DNA of 64,000 nucleotides from positions 1 through 64,000 of the forward strand of contig JASGGY010000001.1 of assembly GCA_047602575.1 (NCBI GenBank), written 5' to 3'. This DNA is from UBA1366 sp047602575. Lineage in GTDB: Bacteria; Bacillota; Clostridia; Oscillospirales; Ruminococcaceae. The translations under genes were made by a program, and so were the position numbers. How positions within the stretch are numbered: the first letter of the stretch is position 1; each line of letters starts with the position of its first letter. The notes beneath the pieces are model-generated. The model saw nothing but the letters and a program-made list of their open reading frames with translations. It was not told where the DNA came from and did not search any database. Positions 42,684-51,824 of this stretch are shown here, piece after piece.

Positions 42684-43475
42684 ATGTGGGCGAAGTGGAA
42701 GCTGCCGGTGTTTCTGGCGGGGTATGTTGTGATTTCGCTGCTGCTGGTGTGGATTTATCTGGAAAGCTGCAATGCCGTTGTCGCGCCGCTTCACGGCAAT
42801 TCCGCTTCCGCGCAGGCACAGGACGAAGCTTCCCCCGCGCAAACCACCGCGAAGCCGGACAAGCCGTCCGGCGCGTCGTCTGAAACGTCCGCGACCGAAG
42901 CGGCATCTTCAGCGCCGGACATAGAGGATGTGTTTCCGGCGGATCTGAACCGCGTGACGGCGGCGGAGCTGGAACTGATCCCCGGCATCGGTGCGGTCAA
43001 AGCGGCGGCGATTGTTTCTTACCGCGATGCGCACGACGGGTTTGCGCGGCTTTCGCAGCTGACGGAGGTTTCCGGCATCGGCGAAAAAACGCTGGCGCTG
43101 CTGTCAGAATATCTGTATGTCAAAGGCGAACAGCCCGAAACAAAGCCGGCGGTGACAACGGCACCAACCACGAAACCTTCCGCGACAAAGCCCGACCTGA
43201 CCACCAAAAAGCCGGTTGTTACCGCGGAAACCACAACGCATAAGCCCGTAACTTCCGCGACGACAACCCCTACGCCGGTGCGGCACAAGGTCTGTATCAA
43301 TACCGCCGACGCGCGGGAGATTTCCGAAGCGCTGCTGCTCGACCGCGAAACCGCGCGGGGGATTGTGGATTTGCGCACGAAAATCGGCAGGTTTGAAAAC
43401 ACCTACGAGCTGCTCTACGTGGACGGCATCACGGACGCGGTGTTTGTGGAGATACGGGGGTTTGTGACGGTGTGA
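42684..43475 (+). CDS. comEA: ComEA-like membrane-anchored DNA-binding protein
   Basis: 263 aa. Short cytoplasmic start, one membrane helix (about 8-29), Ala/Ser/Thr-rich linker (30-75), a helix-hairpin-helix pair (about 86-148; L-I-P-G-I-G-A-V-K-A and V-S-G-I-G-E-K-T), a Thr/Pro/Lys-rich linker (150-205), and a second HhH-like half domain (about 207-263). ComEA proteins capture double-stranded DNA outside the membrane during uptake; there are no other com genes here, so a natural competence role is inferred. A large piece (42896-43319) is repeated at 52332-52767. Confidence 0.85.
   Translation: MWAKWKLPVFLAGYVVISLLLVWIYLESCNAVVAPLHGNSASAQAQDEASPAQTTAKPDKPSGASSETSATEAASSAPDIEDVFPADLNRVTAAELELIPGIGAVKAAAIVSYRDAHDGFARLSQLTEVSGIGEKTLALLSEYLYVKGEQPETKPAVTTAPTTKPSATKPDLTTKKPVVTAETTTHKPVTSATTTPTPVRHKVCINTADAREISEALLLDRETARGIVDLRTKIGRFENTYELLYVDGITDAVFVEIRGFVTV
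42896..43319 (+). repeat. Direct repeat, left copy (within comEA)
   Basis: About 424 bp that recurs at 52332-52767 in the same orientation, with roughly 25 substitutions and a 12-bp insertion by eye (over 90 percent identical). The first part, encoding the HhH pair, is best conserved. Confidence 0.92.
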
Positions 43476-43555
43476 GGGGACGGCTTTACTGTTCGCCATA
43501 CTCCTGCGATCAATGGTTCGATATGATGAATTAGTACGATAAAGGAGGATGTGTT

Positions 43556-43990
43556 GTGCGTAATGAAACACTCAATCAATGGGATGAAGCCGCGCCACAT
43601 TATTTTTCATCACAGCAAGACTCTGGATTTGTTAAAGTCAATAAATGCGTCGTGCAGCGCAGATTTGAAAAGTTAGAAAATGAGAAAGTATTGGATATGG
43701 GTATTTCACCGACTATTTCAGATCTGTCGGCGGCAATGCTGTCGGCTGTGATGGCTCGGAAAGGATGTTATCCATTGCGTGGGAACAATATCCGCTTTGC
43801 GTATTTGAACACGCCGACATTGAAAAACCTCTTGCTTATTCTGTTAATGAATATGATATTGTTTTTTGCAATCAGGTGCTGATGGATGTTAAAAACACGA
43901 CAAGCCGATTCAGGGAATTCATAGGGCAATAAAGGACAACGACTTATTTTATATGTCAATTGTCCATCTGACTTTTGATGTGCATTGAGT
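43556..43990 (+). pseudogene. Decayed class I SAM methyltransferase
   Basis: Starts GTG after AAAGGAGG. Frame one gives W-D-E-A-A-P-H-Y-F-S-S-Q-Q-D-S and F-E-K-L-E-N-E-K-V-L-D-M-G, after which the SAM motif is broken (expected D-L-G-C-G). A second frame continues Y-D-I-V-F-C-N-Q-V-L-M-D-V-K-N, with later stops, and traces of F-R-E-F and M-S-I-V-H resemble the end of such enzymes. Total length well under the 230 aa expected. Pseudogene with at least two frameshifts and a deletion. Confidence 0.75.
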
Positions 43991-44023
43991 GACACAATAT
44001 TTTTAAGAGATGAGGTTTTTGTA

Positions 44024-44545
44024 ATGAGACTATTTCATGTTAGCGAAGAACCAGGTATTTCCGAGTTTGTTCCACGCGTTCCATACAGAAATGATATGGA
44101 TAAATCCAAAGGATTGGTGTGGTCATTAACAGAGCCAAGTTTACCAAATTGGTTAACGCCGCGAGACTGCCCTCGGGTGGGTTACAGAGCCACGAACCAA
44201 ACAACGCAGGATGACATATCAAAGTTTTTTTGTTCGGCCTCGCGTCATGCTGTTGCCATCGAGTATGGTTGGTATAAACGTATGACAACTACAACTATAT
44301 ATCTATACGAATTTGATGCGTCAAACTTTTACTTTGACGAAGTGGCAGGATTTTATGTTAGCGATAAAACCGAGAAACCAATTTCAGTAGTTAAATACGA
44401 TGGCCTCTTTGAAGAACAATTCAAGAGAAATGTTGAAGTACGGATACTAAACAATCTATGGATGTTAAGTGAAGAAGTAAAGAAATCCTCCTTAAAATGG
44501 TCTCTATGTCGCATGGGAAACGCACTGCCTAATCCTACTGAATAA
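44024..44545 (+). CDS. DUF6886-type conserved protein
   Basis: 173 aa. M-R-L-F-H-V-S-E-E-P-G-I start, P-R-V-P-Y-R-N-D-M-D-K-S-K-G-L-V-W-S-L and L-P-N-W-L-T-P-R-D-C-P-R-V-G-Y match the DUF6886 family as I know it (found scattered in Firmicutes; function unknown). No membrane segment or signal peptide. ATG 44024 with GAGG upstream. Notably A/T-rich codon use compared with core genes. Its neighbours are all small detoxification-type or transfer-prone genes. Confidence 0.8.
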   Translation: MRLFHVSEEPGISEFVPRVPYRNDMDKSKGLVWSLTEPSLPNWLTPRDCPRVGYRATNQTTQDDISKFFCSASRHAVAIEYGWYKRMTTTTIYLYEFDASNFYFDEVAGFYVSDKTEKPISVVKYDGLFEEQFKRNVEVRILNNLWMLSEEVKKSSLKWSLCRMGNALPNPTE

Positions 44546-44621
44546 AGTTTTCCGCAGTAAATGAAGGATTGATTTAATGGAGAACAAAACAGATAACATA
44601 ATGAATCCAAGGAGTACTCTT

Positions 44622-45185
44622 ATGAACATCTACGAAACCTGTCCGATGATTGAAAACGAGGACTTTCTTCTGCGGCTTGTAACAATTGACGACGCAGAAA
44701 ATCTGCTTACGGTTTATTCCGATGAGGTGGCTGTGCCGATTTTTAACAGCGACAATTGTAGGGGAGATAATTTTCATTATACCACGCTTGCGCGGATGAG
44801 AGAGATCATTGACTTCTGGATTTATTCCTACAACGAGAAAATTTTCGTGCGCTTTTCGATAATCGACAAGCGAAGCCAGACCGCGGTCGGCACAATTGAG
44901 CTATTCAACCGTGTTTCGCAGGACGCCTTCAACGGCTGTGGAATTTTCCGCCTTGACCTGCGCAGCGACTTTGAGAAATCCGAAATAATTCTCTCGATTC
45001 TAAACATGATTATCCCGCCTGCGTTTGAACTTGTTCACTGCATGCTCATCGCAACAAAGGCAATCCCCACGGCTGCGGAGAGGATTTCTGCGCTAAATGC
45101 TTTCGGGTTTAAGCGTTCGGCTGAAAATCTTGTCGGTCAGGATGGAACGATTTACGGGGATTATTTTGAGATAAGATGCGAATAA
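44622..45185 (+). CDS. GNAT-type N-acetyltransferase
   Basis: 187 aa. Two halves of the GNAT fold are visible: N-terminal F-L-L-R-L-V-T-I-D-D-A-E-N-L-L and central V-G-T-I-E-L-F-N-R with a beta-bulge, then helices to the C-terminus G-F-K-R-S-A-E. The usual R/Q-x-x-G-x-G/A pyrophosphate loop is weak, so acetyl-CoA use is likely but not certain. ATG 44622 follows AAGGAG; an upstream in-frame ATG at 44577 lacks one. Substrate unknown. A large terminator follows. Confidence 0.8.
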   Translation: MNIYETCPMIENEDFLLRLVTIDDAENLLTVYSDEVAVPIFNSDNCRGDNFHYTTLARMREIIDFWIYSYNEKIFVRFSIIDKRSQTAVGTIELFNRVSQDAFNGCGIFRLDLRSDFEKSEIILSILNMIIPPAFELVHCMLIATKAIPTAAERISALNAFGFKRSAENLVGQDGTIYGDYFEIRCE

Positions 45186-45207
45186 AGGCTTGAGATAATT
45201 GCGTATA

Positions 45208-45268
45208 AACGCGAACAACCGCACAGAGAGCATAGATTTTATGCTTTCAGTGCGGTTGTTTTTTAAGT
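45208..45268 (+). terminator. Terminator after GNAT gene
   Basis: AACAACCGCAC/GTGCGGTTGTT outer stem with inner AGCAT/ATGCT, followed by TTTTTT. Confidence 0.85.
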
Positions 45269-45313
45269 TAAACCGGGGTGAAGGCTTCTGCATGCGGGTT
45301 TCAGCAATGCTTT

Positions 45314-46753
45314 CTAAGAGCGAAACGTCGTCTGATACCAAGTCGGTACGAAATTTTTCATATTATCAAACCAACGCAGTACATCCTCATTCAGCCGCAG
45401 AATTTCAGCCAGCCTTTCCGGTGCAAAATATTTTGACCATACGATTGATGTGATTGCGCTTGCCGAAAGATAATAAGCGAGCAGCTTCCAGAATTCAGTA
45501 GGAGGAACATTATGAAAATACCCGTTAATCTGACCTGAAGCGAATGCCGGAAAAGCAACTACGATCCGATTAAATTCATACCACGGATCGCCGAAATTAT
45601 CAAAGTCAACCATGTGCCAGTCTATAACAGACAAAGTGCCGCCATCAGAAATTATCATATTCCCTTCGTGATAATCTCCGTGGTGACGAAGCTGCGGGCG
45701 ACCATTAAGCAAAAAACGATTACTTTCGAGAAAATCCAGAATCAGATTGTCTCCGTCAAACGGAACGCCTTCAGCTCGAAAGGCGTTAAGTCGTTCATCT
45801 ATCACCGCAAAATATCTTTCAGCCCAGTCGGCGGAATTTTCCGGCGCAGGGATTGCATGAATTCTGCGCAATATTTCGCCTGATTTCGTGCCGAGCGCAT
45901 ACTGCTCAGCTTCTGACAGTGTCGGCAGAACTTCTTCAACTTCCCTTCCGTCAATCCACGTAAGCAAGGTGTACACACAATTACCGTTATCGCATTTACC
46001 GAATGCAACCGGCTGCGGCATTGGAATAGTAAGTGCCGCCATTTTCTCAACCAGCTTGAATTCAGCCCTTTTGCGGTCATATTCAGACATCTCGGAAACA
46101 CGCAGCAGGTATTTCCCGTCCGTAGCTTCTGCAAAAAATTTTTTATCTCCGGACATTCCTTTTGTTATCGGCTCAATCCTCGTGAATTTTCGCCCCAAAT
46201 CGTTCCAAAGATGAGCAACTTCAATCATGCCGGCGACATAATCCTGTTTCCCCATATGGTAGCTGTGAAGACTTCCGTCCGAACCGCTTTCACTCGCCAA
46301 TTGAAGCTTTAGTGCTTCATATTCGCTTGCGGCTGAAGGGCAGGCGTTCATATAATCGCGGAAATTTATATAGCTGTGCCATTGAGTGCTGTCAGCCTTG
46401 ACGATATGAATATAGTGCGTCAAAAGCCGCATATCATCTTCACCCTGTATGTACTCGCCGCACTGAAAAACCGGCTGTCTTTCCTTCCCCTCAAATCCGC
46501 GAAAAAAGAAGCCTTCCTTCTCCATTTCAGGTGTAAAATTCAACACCTCGTCAAAATCATTCACCTCAACGGCAATATCTATCACCGGTTTTGCTTTTAT
46601 CCCCTTAATTGCAGTGCTGCCGACGTGCTGAATGTCCTTTGCAGTCAAACCAAGAATACAACGAAGCTGTTTAATCGTCTGAGCGGCTGAGTTTTCCCAG
46701 CCAGGATCGTGTTCGGCAAGCATAATATTTTTGCGTTTTATCCCTAACATCAT
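45314..46753 (-). CDS. GrpB (nucleotidyltransferase-like)-APH kinase fusion
   Basis: 479 aa two-domain protein. N-terminus (about 1-165): GrpB/UPF0157 nucleotidyltransferase-like domain with H-D-P-G-W and I-Q-H-V-G-S-T-A-I-K-G-I-K-A-K-P-V-I-D. C-terminus (about 190-470): aminoglycoside phosphotransferase-like kinase with L-R-V-S-E, catalytic R-H-H-G-D-Y-H-E-G-N-M and V-I-D-W-H-M-V-D-F. Start ATG with GAGGAG. The kinase substrate is not predictable; relatives include antibiotic kinases and small-molecule kinases. First of three APH-like genes in a row on this strand. Confidence 0.9.
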   Translation of the reverse strand: MMLGIKRKNIMLAEHDPGWENSAAQTIKQLRCILGLTAKDIQHVGSTAIKGIKAKPVIDIAVEVNDFDEVLNFTPEMEKEGFFFRGFEGKERQPVFQCGEYIQGEDDMRLLTHYIHIVKADSTQWHSYINFRDYMNACPSAASEYEALKLQLASESGSDGSLHSYHMGKQDYVAGMIEVAHLWNDLGRKFTRIEPITKGMSGDKKFFAEATDGKYLLRVSEMSEYDRKRAEFKLVEKMAALTIPMPQPVAFGKCDNGNCVYTLLTWIDGREVEEVLPTLSEAEQYALGTKSGEILRRIHAIPAPENSADWAERYFAVIDERLNAFRAEGVPFDGDNLILDFLESNRFLLNGRPQLRHHGDYHEGNMIISDGGTLSVIDWHMVDFDNFGDPWYEFNRIVVAFPAFASGQINGYFHNVPPTEFWKLLAYYLSASAITSIVWSKYFAPERLAEILRLNEDVLRWFDNMKNFVPTWYQTTFRS

Positions 46754-46816
46754 TGTACTCCTCTTTTCTTATATGTTTTAAATTTCAAACTGTAATTCTT
46801 ATTGTATGTATAAATA

Positions 46817-47761
46817 TTATCCCAGATCAACCAAATATTTATAAGAATTAACCATGTCGTTAAACTGTCCGGCAACTCTTTCGTATGAGCAGTTTTTCAA
46901 GTAATACGCCCAGAATGAAAATGTATTAAGAACCGTCGATGCGTGCTTTTCTCTTAAAAGGACTGTCTTGCTTATGTTCATTCCTCTATATTTTGATAAT
47001 CTCTCACAATAATAATCCAGCAGATCATCGGCGTTCATATTTATACCGAAGCCTATTCCTCTGCTGATAAAAAACGAAATATCCCCTATGCACTTGCCAA
47101 TCTGTATGTTCTGCCAGTCGCATATGTAAAGCTTATCACCGTCGTGCAGCATATTTTCAGGATGAAAATCGCCGTGGCAAACATAATGCGGCTCGTTGTT
47201 AAGAATAGGGCAGACAATATCAATGTTCGCGTAAATCTCGTCAAGCATTTTCGTATCAAACCGCCCTTCATGCTGAGAAAGCACGAGCTTCCATTCCTGA
47301 TAAGATTTTTCGGTAAACGTCCAATCTATTTCTATTTTGTTCTGCGGCAAATGCAGAGGGCTTACCGATTCTAAGCTTATGCTGTTGAGCCTTGCGCATA
47401 AATCGACCGCATTCTTTTGAAGCTCCTCGCTCCACTGGTGATGCTCAACAGGCGGGTAATATTTCATCACCAGAATGCAGCCGTATTCATCATGAATTTC
47501 CGAATAAACCGTTTCCGGAACATACGGGATTTCCAAAGTCCGGTTTAATTGATAAAACTCCAGCTCTTTTTTGTAGGACGCAACAAGACTTTTATCATCG
47601 TGAAAAGACTTATGTGCAAGCTTCAGAACAAAGCTTTTATTCCCGTCAATTACCTTAAAAAGCTTTGCGCCGCTCGCGCCGACATTAATCTGCTCGGCTA
47701 AAATAATTTCCTGAAACACCTGCCTGTTAATGAGATAACTAAGTACGCTTTTTATTTCCAT
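46817..47761 (-). CDS. Aminoglycoside phosphotransferase-like kinase
   Basis: 314 aa. APH/choline-kinase fold: ATP-binding F-V-L-K-L-A-H-K near residue 45, catalytic C-H-G-D-F-H-P-E-N-M-L (about 195-205), metal-binding I-C-D-W-Q-N-I. All catalytic residues intact. Not close enough to known resistance enzymes for a drug assignment. It lies 50 bp after the next APH gene (47811-48692), transcribed in the same direction. Confidence 0.87.
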   Translation of the reverse strand: MEIKSVLSYLINRQVFQEIILAEQINVGASGAKLFKVIDGNKSFVLKLAHKSFHDDKSLVASYKKELEFYQLNRTLEIPYVPETVYSEIHDEYGCILVMKYYPPVEHHQWSEELQKNAVDLCARLNSISLESVSPLHLPQNKIEIDWTFTEKSYQEWKLVLSQHEGRFDTKMLDEIYANIDIVCPILNNEPHYVCHGDFHPENMLHDGDKLYICDWQNIQIGKCIGDISFFISRGIGFGINMNADDLLDYYCERLSKYRGMNISKTVLLREKHASTVLNTFSFWAYYLKNCSYERVAGQFNDMVNSYKYLVDLG

Positions 47762-47810
47762 CGGTCAATTCCCCACCCTTATAACAAAATAATACGATTT
47801 TCATTTTGAA

Positions 47811-48692
47811 TTAAAATCCCCGAAGCCCGCTTCTGATTGTTTTTAATAATTCCTGTTTCTGTTCGGCTGTCCGACTGCTTCCGAGCTTAAATGCCAGAAG
47901 CGGAATGCTCCATTTATGGTAATCGGATACATCCTCGCCCGAAATACGTTTGTATTCCTCCAGAAACGCGGAGCTTATCGCGTCACCCTTGCCTTGAATA
48001 AAGCTTTTTACGGATTCGGGAAAATCCTTGGGCAGCTCATTTTCTCTTGGGGTTGATACCCATACATATTCCGCAATGTCATACATGAAGTGACCTGCAC
48101 CCGAATTAACCCAGTCAATTAATCGGAACCCATTCTCTCCGATGATAATATTATTGGGGTTCGGATCACCGTGACAAACGGATTGCTTTTTCGGCAAAGC
48201 ATCGATCATGGAAATTATCCGGAGCTTTTCATTGTCGGTCAGAAGCGGAGTATTTTCTGTATGCCACTTCAATTGGTCCTCGAATGAATTTATCCCTGAA
48301 ATCTGCGTTTTTGAAAGCACTGATTTATGCACTTCAAACAGGCAGGCTGCGGTTTTGCGGACAGCTTCTTCCACTTCGCACGAAAACTCTTGTTCCGACA
48401 AATCGCCTGACAAAAGACTCTGTATTTTCGTTTGCAGAAAATCGCCGAGCGTTGCGCCGTCTATGCGCTCCATGATATATCCATACTGCTGTCCAACTTG
48501 AACAATCTCGTACACCTCAGGTGCAGGAACGCCAGAGCGGCACAGATTTTTCATCTTATCGTATTCCCATTTCAGCGAATGGTAATCGCTTTCGCTGTGA
48601 CGGTGATAAAGCTTTATCACCGCCCCGTTTTCGTATTCATAAACATTTGCGGTTGCGCCGCATCCGACCAGCCGACCGAGCGTGATATTCAT
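47811..48692 (-). CDS. Aminoglycoside phosphotransferase-like kinase
   Basis: 293 aa. N-terminal G-C-G-A-T-A-N-V-Y-E-Y loop and A-V-I-K-L-Y (ATP site), V-C-H-G-D-P-N-P-N-N-I-I catalytic loop and L-I-D-W-V-N-S metal motif. Lys/Asp residues all present. Resembles the TIGR-type phosphotransferases that act on small sugars or drugs; substrate unknown. Start ATG with GAGGT. First gene of a probable three-kinase transcript reading leftwards. Confidence 0.87.
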   Translation of the reverse strand: MNITLGRLVGCGATANVYEYENGAVIKLYHRHSESDYHSLKWEYDKMKNLCRSGVPAPEVYEIVQVGQQYGYIMERIDGATLGDFLQTKIQSLLSGDLSEQEFSCEVEEAVRKTAACLFEVHKSVLSKTQISGINSFEDQLKWHTENTPLLTDNEKLRIISMIDALPKKQSVCHGDPNPNNIIIGENGFRLIDWVNSGAGHFMYDIAEYVWVSTPRENELPKDFPESVKSFIQGKGDAISSAFLEEYKRISGEDVSDYHKWSIPLLAFKLGSSRTAEQKQELLKTIRSGLRGF

Positions 48693-48821
48693 CGTTTACC
48701 TCGCTTTTTATATGAAGTGTAATATGGGCAATGCGCATACCTACATGTAATTTTTCCATCTTTACTATAACACTTTTTCTCCCGCATGTCAAATGGATCT
48801 CGCACTTTTGTTCTTTTTCTC

Positions 48822-48850
48822 TTGATTTCTTACAAATTATGTGGTATAAT
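48822..48850 (+). promoter_or_regulatory. Promoter of the HAD gene
   Basis: TTGATT (48822-48827), 17-bp spacer, TATAAT (48845-48850). Confidence 0.75.
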
Positions 48851-48932
48851 TTATTGCAGATATTACAGCGGACAAATGAATGCTTTAGACGAGAGATCTC
48901 TAAATATTCTATATCAGAAAGAAGGAGCTGCG

Positions 48933-49682
48933 ATGCTTGTAAAAATGATTGTTACCGATCTTGATAACACGCTGCTCAGGCGGGATAAGACAATCAGCGC
49001 GTATACCTGTGATGTGTTCAGGCGTTTACATGAGTGCGGAATACTAATTATAGTCGCAACGGCTCGTAATCTTATGAGTTCAAAAGATTACCGTGCGGCG
49101 ATAAGCCCTGACGGCTGTATACTTATCGGCGGGTGTCTGGTTTATGCGAACAGGCAATTGCTGAAAACCCATTATCTGCCCGAGCCGCAATGCTCGGATC
49201 TGCTTGCCGAGTTTACCGCTTATCCGGCAATTAAGCGTATATCCGCCCGCACTATTGATACGAGTTACAGCAACATACCGCTGGAGGGCAGAATCTGCAC
49301 AGACTTTAAGACTCCGCTGCCCGAAAGATTGCTGCACTGTTCCTGCCGGACTGACGATGACGCTCTTATGCAGACAATTATACCTCGTTATCCGGAATTG
49401 AAATTTCTGCGTGTCAGTGATGAAGATTTGTACGATGTTAATCCCAAAGAGGCGACTAAGCTGGGCGGTATCAATGTTCTCTGTGAGCATTTTGGAATAA
49501 AGCTCTCAGAGATTGCAGCATTTGGCGACGACTTTAACGACATTGAAATGCTTCGCGGATGCGGCATAAGCGTGGCAATGTCAAATGCAATAAAGGAATG
49601 CAAAGCCGTTGCGCAACATATTTGCGGTGACTGTGACAATGACGGCGTAGCAAGATGGCTGGAGGAGAATGTATTGCTGTAA
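48933..49682 (+). CDS. HAD-superfamily (Cof-type) hydrolase
   Basis: 249 aa. Motif I D-L-D-N-T-L-L with nucleophile Asp near residue 8, C2-type cap, motif III Lys and motif IV G-D-D-F-N-D-I-E-M-L near residue 195; typical class IIB phosphatase acting on phosphosugars. The upstream frame is open, but AAGGAG sits 5 nt before ATG 48933. Function in this block unknown. Confidence 0.9.
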   Translation: MLVKMIVTDLDNTLLRRDKTISAYTCDVFRRLHECGILIIVATARNLMSSKDYRAAISPDGCILIGGCLVYANRQLLKTHYLPEPQCSDLLAEFTAYPAIKRISARTIDTSYSNIPLEGRICTDFKTPLPERLLHCSCRTDDDALMQTIIPRYPELKFLRVSDEDLYDVNPKEATKLGGINVLCEHFGIKLSEIAAFGDDFNDIEMLRGCGISVAMSNAIKECKAVAQHICGDCDNDGVARWLEENVLL

Positions 49683-49911
49683 ACTTTGAAAAGAATTGCT
49701 ACAACTAAGCGGAATATTGATTCGGGTGTTTATATATTCGGTTAGTTGTGTTATCGTATGGATGCCAGTAATAAGATGAAATACATAGTTGTCGAGTGCC
49801 TCGGCGACCAATATTATGAAGTAATTCAGAAAGCTTTAAGTTTATTTACTACAAAACCATAGGGAGATATCAACAGCAGGGATTACTTATAATCCGGAAG
49901 AAAGGTGCTAT
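49683..49911. other. Spacer with possible short gene remnant
   Basis: A 34-codon open frame (49758-49862) encodes M-K-Y-I-V-V-E-C-L-G-D-Q-Y-Y-E-V within a short peptide. No clear ribosome-binding site; could be a decayed fragment. Nothing else seen. Confidence 0.35.
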
Positions 49912-50877
49912 ATGACCGAAGATGAAATCCTCCGCCGCCGCATGCACGGGCTATATCTATCAAGGAAGTGCGGCGATCTTATGGAACTTGCCCATGAATT
50001 GATGGGACTGCATTGCTGGTTTCACCGCAATGTGGTCTTTTCTGCGCTCATTCGCGGGGCAGAACTCCGGGGCTGGAAAACGTCGCTAACAAAAACATGG
50101 GTTCATCACGCACTTCACGGTGTGGCTTATGAAGATTTGCCGGATTTGCTGGCAATTCACCCCCGCAGCGAACCCCTGAGCGATTTTGAGCGCGAGGTTT
50201 TGCGTTATATGGAGGATGGCGTTTATTCCCGCGCGGAATTCAGACGGTTATTCGCTGATCTGTATGACTGGCAATTTATCAATTGGGCGTTCAGTCCGTG
50301 GGGTGGGGTGTTCGTGGGATTGGCGCAAAGAGGGCTTGTCGCGTTTCGGGACATGACCAGCCGCGACTTTGACCTCATCAGCGCGGAACCTACACGAACA
50401 AAGGATGAAGTTTTGCCGGAGCTGCTCCGCCGTTATTTCGCTGTTTACGGGCCTGCCACGCTTGCAGATGCGGCTTGGTTTCTGGGGCTTTGGAAGGACG
50501 ATGCAAAAAAGCTGTACACCCTGCCGCTTGATGACCTGAACCGCTTTGAGCACAACAAAAGTACATATTATTTTTACGACAATACGAGCGGTATGGATGA
50601 TATTCCTGAAATCACCCTGTTATCAGGGTTTGACCCTTTTATCGTATCCTATATTGACAGAAGTGCCGTCATGCCGCCCGAATACAAGAGCAGGGTTGTT
50701 ATGAAATCGGGCATCTGCTTGCCGACGGTTGCAATAAACGGGCGCATTGCCGGCATATGGAACATCAAAAAGAATGAACCGACGCTCGAATTATTTGCCA
50801 AGCAGCCAAAGCGAATCGAAAACGCAGTGCTTGAGTCGGTGGAATCAATCTGCTGGCGGGCAAAACAATATTTATAA
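49912..50877 (+). CDS. AlkZ-like winged-helix DNA-binding protein
   Basis: 321 aa. Matches the winged-helix (HTH_42/DUF1006) family that includes the DNA glycosylase AlkZ/YcaQ: Y-F-A-V-Y-G-P-A-T-L-A-D-A-A-W-F-L-G segment and L-L-S-G-F-D-P-F-I-V-S-Y-I-D-R-S, then V-A-I-N-G-R-I-A-G-I-W. AlkZ enzymes remove crosslinks and alkylated bases; the glycosylase Q-x-Q/Q-x-D catalytic motif is not clearly seen (H-E-L-M-G-L-H-C-W in its place), so activity is uncertain. GAAAGG precedes ATG 49912. Confidence 0.82.
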   Translation: MTEDEILRRRMHGLYLSRKCGDLMELAHELMGLHCWFHRNVVFSALIRGAELRGWKTSLTKTWVHHALHGVAYEDLPDLLAIHPRSEPLSDFEREVLRYMEDGVYSRAEFRRLFADLYDWQFINWAFSPWGGVFVGLAQRGLVAFRDMTSRDFDLISAEPTRTKDEVLPELLRRYFAVYGPATLADAAWFLGLWKDDAKKLYTLPLDDLNRFEHNKSTYYFYDNTSGMDDIPEITLLSGFDPFIVSYIDRSAVMPPEYKSRVVMKSGICLPTVAINGRIAGIWNIKKNEPTLELFAKQPKRIENAVLESVESICWRAKQYL

Positions 50878-50893
50878 ATTTTCTATTAAAAGC

Positions 50894-50924
50894 TTGACTC
50901 TGCCGTTGGGGAAGCGTTTATACT
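50894..50924 (+). promoter_or_regulatory. MerR-type promoter with 19-bp spacer
   Basis: TTGACT (50894-50899), 19-bp spacer, TATACT (50919-50924). The over-long spacer with a centred inverted repeat is typical of promoters controlled by MerR proteins and lies before the merR gene, suggesting autoregulation. Confidence 0.75.
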
Positions 50925-50957
50925 AAAATCAAACCCAACGTTTAGGAGGAATTATAG

Positions 50958-51824
50958 ATGAATGAGTTAATTAAAATCAGGGATGTATCAGCCAAATATG
51001 ATATATCCGCACGCACGCTTCGTTATTATGAGGATATGGGGCTAATCAACAGTATCCGCAGCAATGATTATGCATATAGAATGTATGATGATACCGCTGT
51101 AAAGCGATTGGAGCAAATCTTAATCTTACGCAAATTGAATATCAGCATCAAAGACATTCAGCGTATTTTCAGCACATCCGATTCGGAAGTCGTTTTAGAA
51201 GTGCTTTCTAAAAAGGTCGATGATATTGATGGTGAGGTTTCCCTTCTCCACGAGCTCAAAGAGATTGTATTAGAGTTTATCCGTCAGATAAAAAATGCTG
51301 ATTTCGGCAGGGATTCCGACGTCAAGCTGCTTTATGAAAAAGCGAAAGAAATTGAAACGCAGATTGTCAATGTGGATTATGACGGCAATGCGGCGAATGT
51401 GAACAGGCTGTTTGAGGTTACGGAAAAACTTGCGGTCACATCTGATATAGTAGAAAAACGTTCCTACTGCTACCTGATATTCAATTTGGGAAGTAAAAGC
51501 AATGTGCTTGAAGCGTGCGAAATGTACGGCAAAGCATTCGGGGCGGAAAAGCTTTCGGAAGATATCTCTGCGGCTGATTGGATAAACGATTGGATTGGCA
51601 TAGACATAAAGCTGTTTAATTTTACTATATTCATGCAATCCACCAGTAATCCGCGCGGAGGAAACTGCTGCATTAAATTTACTTCGCCCAACGAATTGCA
51701 GAAAGCTTATGATGTTATCAAGGAGGAAGCGATTGAATGTTCATTAAATTCTGACTGGCACTGGACTCCTTTGTCCGCAATTATTAAAGATAAATTCGGT
51801 GTGAACTGGTTGTTCTGCGTTTGA
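50958..51824 (+). CDS. MerR family regulator fused to a VOC-like domain
   Basis: 288 aa. N-terminal MerR winged helix (1-75, with S-A-R-T-L-R-Y-Y-E-D-M-G-L-I), coiled-coil dimerisation helix (about 80-125), and a C-terminal half (about 150-288) that resembles the PhnB-type vicinal-oxygen-chelate fold (C-E-M-Y-G-K-A-F-G-A-E-K-L and F-G-V-N-W-L-F-C-V end). Likely binds a small effector. The gene it controls is probably itself and perhaps the adjacent AlkZ-like gene. AGGAGG before ATG 50958. Confidence 0.85.
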   Translation: MNELIKIRDVSAKYDISARTLRYYEDMGLINSIRSNDYAYRMYDDTAVKRLEQILILRKLNISIKDIQRIFSTSDSEVVLEVLSKKVDDIDGEVSLLHELKEIVLEFIRQIKNADFGRDSDVKLLYEKAKEIETQIVNVDYDGNAANVNRLFEVTEKLAVTSDIVEKRSYCYLIFNLGSKSNVLEACEMYGKAFGAEKLSEDISAADWINDWIGIDIKLFNFTIFMQSTSNPRGGNCCIKFTSPNELQKAYDVIKEEAIECSLNSDWHWTPLSAIIKDKFGVNWLFCV

